Notes: a model not told the origin generated them from the letters alone. Counted from the first letter of the stretch, positions 9,259-18,617 are shown. The stretch: DNA of 64,000 nt from Halobellus salinus (GCF_014646875.1 NZ_BMOC01000009.1:1-64000); one strand, 5' to 3'. A program made the numbers and translations.

Positions 9259-9879
9259 ATGTCGCTGCCCTCGCCGCCCGCCGGGTACGACGTCTCGAAG
9301 GCCGTCGAGGCGAGTACGTCGAACTGCGTCCTCACAGTCGGGTTCGATCGACAGTCGAACCATATCCCGCGGTTCATCGTCCAACTCCACTACCGGATCG
9401 ATATCAACCCCATTCGGTGGGAGGCCATCGCCCGGATGGATCACAACGAAACTGCCGCACTCGGACACAATATCTATCAGGAGGGCCTCCACGTCGACGC
9501 CGCCCGTCGGTCCCACCCGCCCGTGAAGCTCCGCCCCTCGCACAGTCCACTCCCTGCGAGTCGGGGACGGGTGATCCGCGCCTGTACCGACTATCTCGAT
9601 GTGAACACAGGCTACTTTGTCGACGTCTACGAAGGCAACGTGAGTCCGGGATCGCCGCCACGGTGGCCCGATGGGGGCCAGACACCATCCAGATTTATAC
9701 GCTCGCGTGACATACTTGAGGATATGAGTCGGGAATCGACAGCGGAAGACCCCCTCTCCACGGGCGAGTTGACCGACCTGCTCGCCGACGCAGAGGGGAC
9801 CACACCGGAGTCCATCGAGCACGGGGCCGAAGAGATCGAGATCGCGCCCCCGGGCGACGCGAGCGTCGTCGACGAGTAG
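9259..9879 (+). CDS. DUF7718-like haloarchaeal protein
   Basis: A 206-residue protein of unknown function resembling, from memory, the haloarchaeal DUF7718 family. The core has strands FIVQLHYRIDINPIRW, then AIARMDHNETAALGH, an EGLHVDAARRS strand and an ACTDYLDVNTGYFVDVYEG helix-strand. The tail from about residue 156 (MSRESTAEDPLSTGELTD) is acidic and helical. A TATA-like TTTATA at 9692 lies about 30 bases before the internal ATG at 9724, so a second 51-residue product is possible. The start is uncertain: the coding-like frame continues upstream of the first ATG (WAAYRELNWQLSELAF) without an in-frame start, back to the hairpin at 9183-9203. Confidence 0.7.
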   Translation: MSLPSPPAGYDVSKAVEASTSNCVLTVGFDRQSNHIPRFIVQLHYRIDINPIRWEAIARMDHNETAALGHNIYQEGLHVDAARRSHPPVKLRPSHSPLPASRGRVIRACTDYLDVNTGYFVDVYEGNVSPGSPPRWPDGGQTPSRFIRSRDILEDMSRESTAEDPLSTGELTDLLADAEGTTPESIEHGAEEIEIAPPGDASVVDE

Positions 9880-9902
9880 GGTCCCGTTTTTCAGGTCTGG
9901 CG

Positions 9903-10082
9903 TCAGTACGTCGGTGTGGTGGCAAGTGCCGACGTTTCGATCTCTTCACGTAGCCACGGGGGTGTGCGCTCAACGAACTGAAGGGTGTGATGTGTGACCA
10001 CGGGTGCGATCCCGAGCAGGAGTGTGGAGGCCTGACGGACGACGACCGGAACTGAGAGCAACTCGTCGACGACGCACAGCAC
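9903..10082 (-). CDS. Small hypothetical protein or remnant
   Basis: A possible 59-residue product from a GTG start, with mostly G/C third positions and hydrophobic-amphipathic character (VVDELLSVPVVVRQASTLLL, then PPWLREEIETSAL). It converges with the DUF7718-like gene. The reading frame continues upstream into repetitive sequence (10105-10245) with the imperfect repeats GCGAGCGACCGAAGGGAGCG and GCGAGGGAACGAAGTGACCG, which looks non-coding. I do not recognise a family. It may be a real small gene or the 3' remnant of a longer one. Confidence 0.35.
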   Translation of the reverse strand: MLCVVDELLSVPVVVRQASTLLLGIAPVVTHHTLQFVERTPPWLREEIETSALATTPTY

Positions 10083-10245
10083 TCGGTCGGGGTTCAGTCC
10101 AGAGGATTCAGATACCGCGAGCGACCGAAGGGAGCGAGCGGGCCAAGGAACCCTCGACAGAGCGGCGAAGCCGCGACTGAGGGGGTGACGCCGAGCTTTT
10201 GCCAGCGAGGGAACGAAGTGACCGAGCGCAGCAAAAGGTCGGGGT

Positions 10246-11934
10246 TTATCGGTCGCCGGGCGCGACGCCCCGCCGCGACGACTCAAGCGAGATGTCGAGG
10301 TCCTCGAGGAGTTCCTCCGCCTCCTCGCGTTTCTCCTGGTGGTCCTCGAGGAACTCCTTCATGAGTTCGGCGGCCTGCTCCTTGCACCCGCCGCAGAGCC
10401 GCTCGCCGCCGACGCACTCGTCGTAGACCCGCTTTGCGAACTCGTCGTCGTCGCCCGACAGCAGGTAGGCGTACAGTTCGTATACTGGACACTCGTCGGC
10501 CTCACCGCCGAGTTCGCGCTGCTTCTCTGCGGTATCGCGACCGCCCGTCGTCGCAGCCTTCACCTTGTCGTAGCCGTCCTCGGGGTCGTCGAGCAAGGAG
10601 ATGTGCGACGCCGGGATCGACGACGACATCTTCCCGCCCGTCAGCCCGGTCATGAACCGGTGGTAGACCGACGACGGGGGAACGAAGCCGTAGCCGCCGT
10701 GGTCGAGTTCGACCTCGCGGGAGAGGGCTTCCGCCGCCTCGCGGTCGAGGTCGAAGGCGTCGACGTGGGCGTCGTACCGTCGCTTCTCGCCGTCGATCGC
10801 CTCGATCAGCGCCTCGAACGCCTCGTCGGTGGCGTTGGCGTCGAGGAACCGGACGCGAGGGCGGAGCGGCTCCATCCCGGCGTTCTCCAGCTTCTCCGCC
10901 GCCGACTCCCGGACGCTGTCGGCGACGACGCCGAGAGGATCGAGGGTATCGGCGTCGGCTTCCCGGAGCCACGTCGCGGCCGCCTCACATCGCGGGCGGT
11001 CGGGCTCGTCGGCGTAGTCGTCGCGTCTTTCGTACACCGCGCCGACCAGCGCGCGCTCGGCGTCGGTGAGCTCGAAGCTCGCGTACGCTTCGGTGACTTT
11101 GAAATACCGCATCCGCGCGGCGAGGTCGCGGGCGAACCGGACGTGGGGATCCTGGTCGGGGCCGACCGGGATCACGGTCGGTTTCGGCTCCTCCAGTTGC
11201 GGATAGAGCATGTCCGCCATCTGGGTGACAACCGACTCCATGTGTGAGACGTTGGTCTCGCCGTCGAAACCGTAGATGCCCTGGAACTCCGAGAAGTTGG
11301 CTTTCGATCCCAACTCGAAGGCCAGATCCTGGAGCTCCCGGTTGTCCGACTGGCGGTAGAGCTCACCCTCATCGGGATCGAACCCCAGCGCCAGCAGGCT
11401 CAGGAGGTAATCCCGGGCGTGCTCGTCGATCTCAGCCCACGTCATCCCGCGGGCGGCGTGGGCCTCCAAGTCGGCGAGCAGCCCGTAGGCGTCGGCGCCC
11501 TGCTCTTGATGCCAGATGATCTCGTCGAACACCAGTTTGTGGCCGATGTGGGGGTCGCCGGTGGGCATAAACCCCGACAGCACTGCGGCGTCGTCGCCCT
11601 CTCGGAGCGCGTCCGCGACGGGGGCGTAGTCGCGGTGGCCGAAGATGACCCCGCGGCGCATCAGGTAGTGGGGGTTCGGCACACCGGGGAGGACGTCGTC
11701 GAACTCCCCGATGCCGAACTCCTCGAAGAGCTTCCGGTAGTCCGAGACAGTAGAGGATCCCCACGGGTCGAGGGCGACGTCGTCGGCGCCGGCTGCCCCC
11801 TCGGTGCCGCCGTCGGGGGCGAACGTTTCGCTGTCGACCGGGCGCGCCGGTCGCTGTCGCTCGTGGTCGTCCTCGGCGACTGGCGTCGCCTGTGGGCCGT
11901 CCTCGCCGTGCCGGGAGTCGTCGTCTCGTGTCAT
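10246..11934 (-). CDS. trpS: Tryptophan--tRNA ligase
   Basis: Charges tRNA-Trp. The 562-residue protein carries the class I motifs GDPHIGHK (HIGH at 129-132) and GGKMSSSIPAS, with an intervening Rossmann domain (VTQMADMLYPQ, PVGPDQDPHVRFARDL). It has an acidic, low-complexity N-terminal extension of about 58 residues (MTRDDDSRHGEDGP...). The C-terminus has a cysteine cluster (CVGGERLCGGCKEQ). It is the downstream partner of endA... in fact its start ATG overlaps the endA stop by four bases, so endA and trpS form one leftward operon with endA first. The symbol follows the family; whether this is the main or a second TrpRS of the genome cannot be told from the window. Confidence 0.94.
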   Translation of the reverse strand: MTRDDDSRHGEDGPQATPVAEDDHERQRPARPVDSETFAPDGGTEGAAGADDVALDPWGSSTVSDYRKLFEEFGIGEFDDVLPGVPNPHYLMRRGVIFGHRDYAPVADALREGDDAAVLSGFMPTGDPHIGHKLVFDEIIWHQEQGADAYGLLADLEAHAARGMTWAEIDEHARDYLLSLLALGFDPDEGELYRQSDNRELQDLAFELGSKANFSEFQGIYGFDGETNVSHMESVVTQMADMLYPQLEEPKPTVIPVGPDQDPHVRFARDLAARMRYFKVTEAYASFELTDAERALVGAVYERRDDYADEPDRPRCEAAATWLREADADTLDPLGVVADSVRESAAEKLENAGMEPLRPRVRFLDANATDEAFEALIEAIDGEKRRYDAHVDAFDLDREAAEALSREVELDHGGYGFVPPSSVYHRFMTGLTGGKMSSSIPASHISLLDDPEDGYDKVKAATTGGRDTAEKQRELGGEADECPVYELYAYLLSGDDDEFAKRVYDECVGGERLCGGCKEQAAELMKEFLEDHQEKREEAEELLEDLDISLESSRRGVAPGDR

Positions 11935-13142
11935 GGGGTGATTCGGGCTACCGAGAGCCAGCCTATCCGTCCGTTGGCCGCGGTGCGCGCAAAAACCATT
12001 CGCTTCCGAACCCCGCCGGCCAGCCGGACATCGAGCGAGAGGTCCCGCAGGGAGACGGTGTGGTTGAGGGGCACAACACGCACCAAGTCAGCCGAGTGGG
12101 TCAGAGAGTCAACGCCGGCGAAGTCGTCGTACACCCGGAAGTCCGCACCGAATTTGAACCCGCTTTTGGGGACGACACCCCGCCCCCGGAGCGCGGCGTA
12201 GACCCGCAGCCGGCGGTCGAACCGGTCACCCTCGACCGACTGACCGCGCGCGACCACCGCTTCGGGATCGACACCGAGGACGCCCCGCTGGGCGAGGTAT
12301 GCGGCCTCAACGAGGGAGAACTGGAGCGGGCCCGAGTCCGCGTTGCGGCCGAACAGCCGCTGGCCGTAGAACCGCGACTCGTAAAGCGCCTCGGCGGCCT
12401 CATAACAGACGACACGGTCCGCCAGCAGGTCGGCGTCGGCCGACTCGGGGAGGGCCGCGTCGGGGCCGGCTTCGATGGTTCCAACCGCGGCCGCGTCGGC
12501 GCCAACCGCAGGACTGTCGGGGCCAACCTCGGGGTCGGCGTCGGTGTCGAAGTAGGTGAGTTCGCCGTCCTCGTCGACCACCGCGAGCACGACGCCCCCG
12601 AGCGACGCCGCTGGGACGCCCTCGCGCTCGCCGACCACACGCACCCGGTAGGCCACCTCGTCGTCCCACGGCCCCTTGCCGCGCGGGTAGACCACGAAGT
12701 CGGCCTCGGAGCCGACATCGGAACCGCCCGGCGCGGCGCCGTCGAAGTCGTCGTGCCTACTGTCGCCGGGGTCGCCGTCCGCCCGCGCGTCAGTCCCGGG
12801 CCACGCCGGGCGGGCGGGCGAGAGGTAAAACCCCCGATCCCGGAGGTCCTTGTAGACGGTGAACCGGAGTGCGGTCCCGGTCCGCGCGAGGAACGCCCGG
12901 AAACCGAGTCGGTCTTTATCGGCCTCGACAGCGGCGTTCACGGGCGATTCCGACTCGGCGTTCGCCTCCGGCACGTCGACGACGTTGTCGAGGTCACCGC
13001 GGGAGAGCAGATGCGCGGCTTCGACAGGCGCGAGCTCGATCCGGTTGCGGTCGAGCGGCCGGCCGTAGCCGTGGGCGTCGTAGAACCGTTGTCTGGCGTC
13101 GCCGCCGACCCGGACCACGCCATCGGCCAGTGTCCCGTCCAT
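11931..13142 (-). CDS. endA: tRNA-splicing endonuclease
   Basis: Cuts introns from archaeal pre-tRNA at bulge-helix-bulge sites. The protein has duplicated endonuclease-like units, as in haloarchaeal EndA; residues about 10-110 and 220-400 both show a YDxxxYGRPLDRNR/YESRFYGQRLFGRN pattern. The catalytic triad is visible near the C-terminus: Tyr in DFRVYDDF, His in SLTHSADLVRVV and Lys in GVRKRMVFA. The ATG at 13142 (MDGTLADGVVRVGG) is preferred; an ATG nine codons earlier (13169) is possible. It overlaps trpS by four bases. Co-transcription with trpS is fitting because tRNA-Trp of haloarchaea carries an intron (known biology). Confidence 0.92.
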   Translation of the reverse strand: MDGTLADGVVRVGGDARQRFYDAHGYGRPLDRNRIELAPVEAAHLLSRGDLDNVVDVPEANAESESPVNAAVEADKDRLGFRAFLARTGTALRFTVYKDLRDRGFYLSPARPAWPGTDARADGDPGDSRHDDFDGAAPGGSDVGSEADFVVYPRGKGPWDDEVAYRVRVVGEREGVPAASLGGVVLAVVDEDGELTYFDTDADPEVGPDSPAVGADAAAVGTIEAGPDAALPESADADLLADRVVCYEAAEALYESRFYGQRLFGRNADSGPLQFSLVEAAYLAQRGVLGVDPEAVVARGQSVEGDRFDRRLRVYAALRGRGVVPKSGFKFGADFRVYDDFAGVDSLTHSADLVRVVPLNHTVSLRDLSLDVRLAGGVRKRMVFARTAANGRIGWLSVARITP

Positions 13143-13204
13143 ACCCACTCTGGCGCCCGGCCGCGACATAGGGGCTGCGGTGCGGCCACGGCGCCGCGGG
13201 CGTG

Positions 13205-13858
13205 GGGTCCGGGTCAGGTCTCACTTCGACGGCAGCGAGAGCGGGTGCCGCACGGACGGCTGCCCCGGGAGAGAATTCGCGTGACTCGGCGTCGTAGACA
13301 CCCAGCGTCCCGACCGTCAGCCCGGCGGAAGTGGTGAGGTTCGCGCTGAGATACGCCCGGATCCCCAGTCGGATCACCGCGTCGCTCCGGGACTCAAGGC
13401 AGGGACCGGCCACGTCCGGGGCGCTCATCACGCCCTCGTCTCCGAGGGTGGTGAACGTGCGGATGGAGCCTTCGCGGTCCATCGTGTCCCACTCTTCGGC
13501 CCCGCCGTGACACGCCGGGAGCTCCTGGCTGTGCTCGCCGATGATGGTCACCAACGCCCGGTCGGCGCCGAAATGTGCGGCCGCGAGGTCGGTGACTCGC
13601 TCCAGTGACGACACCACCGCGTCGTCCTGGAGGTCGTGCGAGCGGAGTGCGGCCACCCGCTCTGAGTCGGTCTGCGGCACCGGGTAGGTGGTCTATGGCT
13701 TCGCCTCGACAACCGTCCGGACGAGTTGCGTCGGCCGCGGTGGCGGCGGTCGCGAACTCGAACGTGGGGCCGGCGCCATCGAACGCCGCGTCGAGCGTCT
13801 CGACCGTGTCGGCTCGGGCGCCGTCGTCGGGATCGACACAGAAAATGCGGCGTGCCAT
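13205..13858 (-). pseudogene. Decayed receiver/GAF signalling gene
   Basis: Two reading frames hold pieces of one gene. The first (from ATG 13858) begins like a response-regulator receiver: MARRIFCVDPDDGAR, then TVETLDAAFDGAGPTFEF, and loses sense after about 46 codons. A different frame, from about 13680, encodes a GAF-like domain: VVSSLERVTDLAAAHFGADR, EWDTMDREGSIRTF, YLSANLTTSAGLTVGTLGVYD. The GAF part breaks off near 13205, next to endA, with no output or kinase domain. So the middle of the receiver and the 3' end are missing and the frame is shifted. I read this as the relic of a haloarchaeal sensor/regulator of the receiver-GAF type. Confidence 0.7.
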
Positions 13859-14018
13859 CGGTGGGTGGCTGAGTGAGTTGGCCGGATGTCGTATGTACGT
13901 ACCGGCCGCCTCAACAACGGGCGGGACTGCGGTCGGCTCCTAAGTAGTGCTCTGTGCGTGCCGCCGAGAGCAACCTCCGCCGACGGCGGGCGGCGAAACG
14001 AGTCCGGAGTGCTCGTCG

Positions 14019-14804
14019 TCACTTACCGAATCGCTCGCAGCTCCCGTCGAGACACCGCCTGCCGCGGTCGGTCTCGAACGTCGGCAACCCGCAGTCGCAC
14101 TGGCCGTCGACAACACCCGCCGGGACGGAAAACGCGGTCTCGCAGTCGGGGTAGGCGTCACACCCCGCGAGCAGCCGGCCGCCCCGCCGGATGATCCGAA
14201 GGTCCGACCCGCACTCGGGGCAGGTCCAGTCGCCGTCGAACCGCTCGCGGACAGCGTCGTCAAGCGACTCGCACGACCGGTCCAGACACACCTCGAACGT
14301 GTCGCCGGCGTCCGCGCGGATCGTTGGGAGGCCACACGAGGAACACGAGTCGTCGGTGACGGTCGCACCGCGGGGGAGAGGGTAGCGGACGTCGGAGTCA
14401 ACACCCACGACGTCGCCGCCGGCTCGGATCAGCACCTCGTCGCTCGAGGGGTCGGTCCCGACGGGGACGCCCGCCTCCGAGACGGGGTACTCGGCGCGTC
14501 CCGCCGAGCGGTGACAGACCACCCGAAGCACCTGGTCACCGGCGCGGGCGACGATCCCGAACCCTTCGTGATCGTCGACGGTGCCACCGTCTGCTTGTTG
14601 CGTCGGAGACGCAGCGCTGGTCTCGACGGTCACGGCGTCGGGACGGGTCAGCCACGCAACGGGCTGGTAGCCGTCGGCGTCGTGGACCAAGGTGGTTCGG
14701 TCGGGTTTGATCACGACCACGACCCGGCCGCGCTGGGTCCGGGTGCGGTCGCCCTCAAAGGTCGTCGTGCAGTCGCCGGCGAAGACGCGGATCGTCTCTG
14801 ACAT
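14019..14804 (-). CDS. NucS N-domain protein with zinc fingers
   Basis: A 261-residue protein. The N-terminal part (GDCTTTFEGDRTRTQRGRV, then VVIKPDRTTLVHDADGYQPV and WLTRP) resembles the DNA-binding N-terminal domain of the endonuclease NucS. Where NucS has its RecB-like nuclease domain, this protein instead has three cysteine clusters: CSSCGLPT...CLDRSC, WTCPECGSD...CDAYPDC and CDCGLPT...CLDGSC, the last two like topoisomerase C4 zinc fingers. So it is likely a DNA-binding protein without its own nuclease. It lies 86 bases downstream of a Ski2/Hel308-type helicase on the same strand, suggesting a joint repair or recombination role (inference). Confidence 0.85.
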   Translation of the reverse strand: MSETIRVFAGDCTTTFEGDRTRTQRGRVVVVIKPDRTTLVHDADGYQPVAWLTRPDAVTVETSAASPTQQADGGTVDDHEGFGIVARAGDQVLRVVCHRSAGRAEYPVSEAGVPVGTDPSSDEVLIRAGGDVVGVDSDVRYPLPRGATVTDDSCSSCGLPTIRADAGDTFEVCLDRSCESLDDAVRERFDGDWTCPECGSDLRIIRRGGRLLAGCDAYPDCETAFSVPAGVVDGQCDCGLPTFETDRGRRCLDGSCERFGK

Positions 14805-14890
14805 ACGGGGGGTGTGGCCCTGGCATCGGCCAAAGTCCCTTGCGCGAAGGTTCTTGTGAGGTGCGGGGGCAGAGCCTCGATGGCCGACGG

Positions 14891-17242
14891 TCAGTCCGCG
14901 ACGTCGACCGTCCGCGTCGCCCGGACCGGATGCAGCGGCTCGTCGGGAAACGTCACCTCGACGGTGAACTCGAGTTCGTCGGCGTCGGCGCCGAACACGC
15001 CGACCGGGAGCGTCTCGGAGTCGGTGAGGTAGGTTTCGGTCGCCGTCATCTCGACGCCGTTGACCGTCACGCGGATCCCCACGCTCGCGCCGCCGCCGTC
15101 GTTCCGGACGGCCACCTCGCACATCCGATTGGCGCCGGTGGCGATCGAGTCGGGGAACCCCGCCCACGCCACGTCAATCGCGGGGAACGTCCGGGCGTTC
15201 TCGACGACCCGGTTTGCGACGCCCTCCGAGAGCCCGGCGCGTCGGAGCTCCGCCGCGCCGGCGTCAACAACCTCGTCGGGGCCGTGGAGCCCGCCGGTGG
15301 CGAGCGTCCGGGCCCGCGCCGGACCGATTCCGTCGACCGCGGTCAACCCCACTGCGTCACGGGGGACGCCGTGTTCGACGCGGGCTTCGACCCGACGCGC
15401 GAGGTTCGCCGCGCGAGGGCCGGCGAACGCCTCCAGGAACTCCCGGAGCGCGGAGACGAGCCGGAGCGCGTTCTGCCGGATGATCCACGCGTCCGGCCGG
15501 AGGTCCGCGGGGGTCGCGTCGTCCATCCCCGCCTGGAGGATCGCGAGCACCTTTCTGGGGCCGTCCTCCAAGTCGGTCGCCGTTCCCGAGAGGACCTCAT
15601 CGACGGCGTCGGCCTCCGACTGGCGCGCTGACACGGAATGGAACGCCGCGGCGCCCGCGACCGTCTCCAAGATCCCGTCGGCGGAGATGGTCTCCCGCTC
15701 GGCGAGGTCCCGGAACCGCGCGGCGGTGTCGAGCCGGAGGTAGTATTTCGAGGCGAGCCGGCTCAGTGTGGTCGCCCCGACCGAAAGATCCTCACCCATC
15801 TCCACGAACCCCCGGTCGACCAGGGATTCGAGCGTGTCGCGGACGCGGTCCCGGAGCGTGTCGAAGCCGTACTCGTCGGGCTTCGACCGCGCCCGCTGGT
15901 AGTAGAACGTCGTCTCCAGCCACGCCATCACGTCGTCAAGGTCGCGGATCGTCCCCATCGCGATCTCGGCGTTGAGGTGTGAATTCAACTCGGCCGCCAG
16001 CCGGGACTCGATCTCTTTGCCCTCGCGGAGGAGCCGCCGGTATTTGTCGGCGTCCGAGCGGTCACAGACCACCCACCCGTAGCCGACGTCGTCGTAGCCG
16101 GGTCGGCCGGCGCGCCCGAGCATCTGGAGGATGTCGAGCGGGGACATGTCCACTTCGCCCTCCAGCGGGTCGTGGTACTTCGTATCGCGGATCACGACGC
16201 AGCGGGCCGGGAGGTTCACGCCCCACGCGAGCGTCGACGTCGAAAAGAGGAGCTGAATCCGGCCGTCTTTGAACCACTCCTCGACGCGATCCCGGTCGGC
16301 CTTCGAGAGTCCGGCGTGGTGGAACGCCACCCCATCCGGGACCCCCTTCGCGAGAGTGTCGTTGCCCAACTCCGCGGCCTCGGTGTGGAAGTCGTAGTCG
16401 CCTCGGGCGCCCATCGGGACGTCGCGTTTTGCGATCTCGTCTCTGGCCTTTCCGGCGGCGCGGACCGCGTCCTGGCGGGAGGAGACGAACACCAGCGCCT
16501 GGCCGTCGTCGCGGAGGTGTTCTTCTACGAGGTCGATGGCGCGGTAGAGCCGGCGGTACTTGTCGGCGAAGGAGTTGTCGCCGTGGGAGTAGGTCTTCAC
16601 GTCCGCGTGGAGTGTCACCGGACGGTACGCCTCGCCGAACTCGAAGGTCGTCTCCGGGGGGGCGTCGAGCCACGCCGCCACGTCGTCGATATTGGGCATC
16701 GTGGCCGACAGGGCGACGATCCGGGGATCGCAGAGCCGGCGGAACCGCGAGACCGTAACCTCAAGCACGCCGCCGCGTTTGTCGGAGTCCAACAGGTGGA
16801 CCTCGTCGATGACACAGCAGTCGACGTCGGTCACGAACGCGTAGCGCGCTGAATCGTGTTTCCGCGTGGCGGAGTCGGCCTTCTCGGGGGTCATCACCAG
16901 GATGTCCGCGCGCTCGGCGCGCCGGGGGTTCAGCTCCCGCTCGCCGGTCACGACGTACACCGAGTAGCCGAGGTCCTCGAAGCGCTCCCACTCGGCTTCC
17001 TTCTCGTTAGTGAGCGCCCGCATCGGAGCGATAAACAGCGCCGTTCCGTTCCGCCGGAGCGTCCGGCAGATCGCGAGTTCCGCGAGGGCGGTCTTGCCGC
17101 TCGCGGTCGGGGCGGCGGCGACGACGTTGTCATCGGTGTTGAGGATCGCCGGCGCGGCCTCTCGCTGCATCCGGTTGAACTCCTCGAACCCGAACGCGTC
17201 GGCGAACGCCGGGAGGACGTCGGCGACCTTCACGCGGCGCAC
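14891..17242 (-). CDS. Hel308/Ski2-type superfamily 2 helicase
   Basis: A 783-residue ATP-dependent DNA/RNA helicase. Visible motifs: Q-like start FNRMQREAAPAIL, Walker A APTASGKTAL (residues about 44-53), motif Ia APMRALTNEK, Walker B CCVIDEVHLLD, motif III ALSATMPN, motif IV/V STSTLAWGVNLPA, and motif VI QMLGRAGRPGYD. After the RecA pair come a winged-helix and Sec63-like helical region, then a helix-hairpin-helix (AVDGIGPARARTLA) and a beta-rich C-terminal domain. This is the Hel308/Brr2 order; haloarchaea carry more than one such helicase, and this looks like the Hel308b-type paralogue rather than classic Hel308 (less sure). It is followed by the NucS-N/zinc-finger gene. Confidence 0.9.
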   Translation of the reverse strand: MRRVKVADVLPAFADAFGFEEFNRMQREAAPAILNTDDNVVAAAPTASGKTALAELAICRTLRRNGTALFIAPMRALTNEKEAEWERFEDLGYSVYVVTGERELNPRRAERADILVMTPEKADSATRKHDSARYAFVTDVDCCVIDEVHLLDSDKRGGVLEVTVSRFRRLCDPRIVALSATMPNIDDVAAWLDAPPETTFEFGEAYRPVTLHADVKTYSHGDNSFADKYRRLYRAIDLVEEHLRDDGQALVFVSSRQDAVRAAGKARDEIAKRDVPMGARGDYDFHTEAAELGNDTLAKGVPDGVAFHHAGLSKADRDRVEEWFKDGRIQLLFSTSTLAWGVNLPARCVVIRDTKYHDPLEGEVDMSPLDILQMLGRAGRPGYDDVGYGWVVCDRSDADKYRRLLREGKEIESRLAAELNSHLNAEIAMGTIRDLDDVMAWLETTFYYQRARSKPDEYGFDTLRDRVRDTLESLVDRGFVEMGEDLSVGATTLSRLASKYYLRLDTAARFRDLAERETISADGILETVAGAAAFHSVSARQSEADAVDEVLSGTATDLEDGPRKVLAILQAGMDDATPADLRPDAWIIRQNALRLVSALREFLEAFAGPRAANLARRVEARVEHGVPRDAVGLTAVDGIGPARARTLATGGLHGPDEVVDAGAAELRRAGLSEGVANRVVENARTFPAIDVAWAGFPDSIATGANRMCEVAVRNDGGGASVGIRVTVNGVEMTATETYLTDSETLPVGVFGADADELEFTVEVTFPDEPLHPVRATRTVDVAD

Positions 17243-17628
17243 CTCCGAGTTGCGGCCGGGGGTGAGACCGCCGTCGAGCGTGTCGAGAGCGGCGGAAGCG
17301 CCGAAGCCGAACGGGAAGCGTGTAGCAACGGCGGGGCGCGAGTCATACGAGCCACCGGGGACTCCGGGGGGAAAGACGTTTCTCCATCGCCGTCTGGCCG
17401 GTCATCGCCAACGGACGTTTTCATACGAAGCCGCGGCCAGGCGACGTGTGACCTGAGAGCGACCCCGCGTCGGGCAGCGGTTGCTCGGCACGCCGGCGCG
17501 GGATGCGGGTACGGATGCCGACTGTTCGCTACGATCCGACGCTGACCAGCGTTGGGATGGTCCGATACCGGCCGGGCGGGAGCGTCGCCAACCCCCAGGC
17601 TTTTGCTCGGGCGCCCGAAGGGAGAGGT
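17243..17628. other. Intergenic region between helicase and lipA
   Basis: A divergent gap of about 390 bases. GACGTTTTCATACGAAG near 17412 may hold a weak TATA element. The lipA frame stays open back to 17503, but that part (arginine- and proline-rich) lacks family similarity. No RNA gene was recognised. Confidence 0.4.
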
Positions 17629-18561
17629 ATGAGCAGCAGGCGGAAACCCGACTGGCTGAAGATGCGCCCGCCGTCGGGGCGGCAGTTCACCGACATCAAG
17701 GAGACACTCCGGGAGCGCGATCTCCACACGGTCTGTGAGGAGGCCGACTGCCCGAATATGGGAGAATGCTGGAGCGGTCGCAACGGGCCGGGGACGGCGA
17801 CATTTATGTTGATGGGCGACCGCTGTTCCCGAGGCTGTAACTTCTGCGACGTCGAGACCGGCGGGATGGAGGCGCTGGATCCCGACGAACCAGCGAACGT
17901 CGCGGCGGCGGTCGCGGAGATCGGGCTCGATTACGTGGTCCTCACCTCGGTTGACCGCGACGACCTCCCCGACCAAGGGGCGGGCCACTTCGCGAAGACC
18001 ATCCGTGAAATCAAAGAGCGCGACCCGGGGATCCTGGTCGAAGTGCTGATCCCGGACTTTCGGGGAGAGTCCGACCTCGTCCGGAAGATCATCGACGCCG
18101 GGCCGGACGTGATCGCTCACAACATTGAGACCGTCGAGCGCCTCCAGTGGCCGGTCCGGGACCGCCGGGCGGGCTACGACCAGTCGTTGTCGGTGCTCGA
18201 ACAGGTCTCCGAAGAGTCTGATGTCTACACTAAGACCAGCCTGATGCTCGGGGTTGGCGAGTACGACCACGAGATCTACCGGACGCTGTCGGACCTCCGC
18301 GAGGCTGACGTTGACGTGGTCACACTAGGCCAGTACCTCCAGCCCTCCCGGTCGCACCTGGATGTCTTCGAGTACGTCCACCCCGACGCGTTCGAGACGT
18401 GGCGCCGCGTCGCCGAGGAGGAGCTCGACTTCCTCTACTGCGCGTCGGGGCCGATGGTTCGGTCGTCGTACAAAGCTGGAGAACTGTTCGTCGACGCTGT
18501 GATGCGGGAGGGAAAGACCGTCGAGGCCGCGCGGCGCGAGGCCCGCGCAGCTGGGGACTGA
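17629..18561 (+). CDS. lipA: Lipoyl synthase
   Basis: Radical SAM enzyme that inserts two sulfurs into octanoyl groups on lipoyl domains. The 310-residue protein has both iron-sulfur clusters: C36, C41 and C47 (CEEADCPNMGEC) for the auxiliary sacrificial cluster and C66, C70 and C73 (CSRGCNFC) for the SAM cluster. DYVVLTSVDRDDLPDQGAGHF and the GQYLQPSRSH segment are family hallmarks. I chose the ATG at 17629 (MSSRRKPDWLKMRPP), which matches the usual N-terminus; an open frame runs 42 codons upstream. No lipoate ligase or dehydrogenase genes are in the window. Confidence 0.95.
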   Translation: MSSRRKPDWLKMRPPSGRQFTDIKETLRERDLHTVCEEADCPNMGECWSGRNGPGTATFMLMGDRCSRGCNFCDVETGGMEALDPDEPANVAAAVAEIGLDYVVLTSVDRDDLPDQGAGHFAKTIREIKERDPGILVEVLIPDFRGESDLVRKIIDAGPDVIAHNIETVERLQWPVRDRRAGYDQSLSVLEQVSEESDVYTKTSLMLGVGEYDHEIYRTLSDLREADVDVVTLGQYLQPSRSHLDVFEYVHPDAFETWRRVAEEELDFLYCASGPMVRSSYKAGELFVDAVMREGKTVEAARREARAAGD

Positions 18562-18610
18562 TCGGGTGACGCCCGCCGCGACGGGGCGCGGCGGTCGGCA
18601 CATGTGGGAG

Positions 18611-18617
18611 TATAAAT
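18611..18617 (+). promoter_or_regulatory. TATA box of mscS
   Basis: TATAAAT lies 30 bases before the ATG at 18641, the right spacing for a leaderless transcript starting at or near the start codon. Confidence 0.65.
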
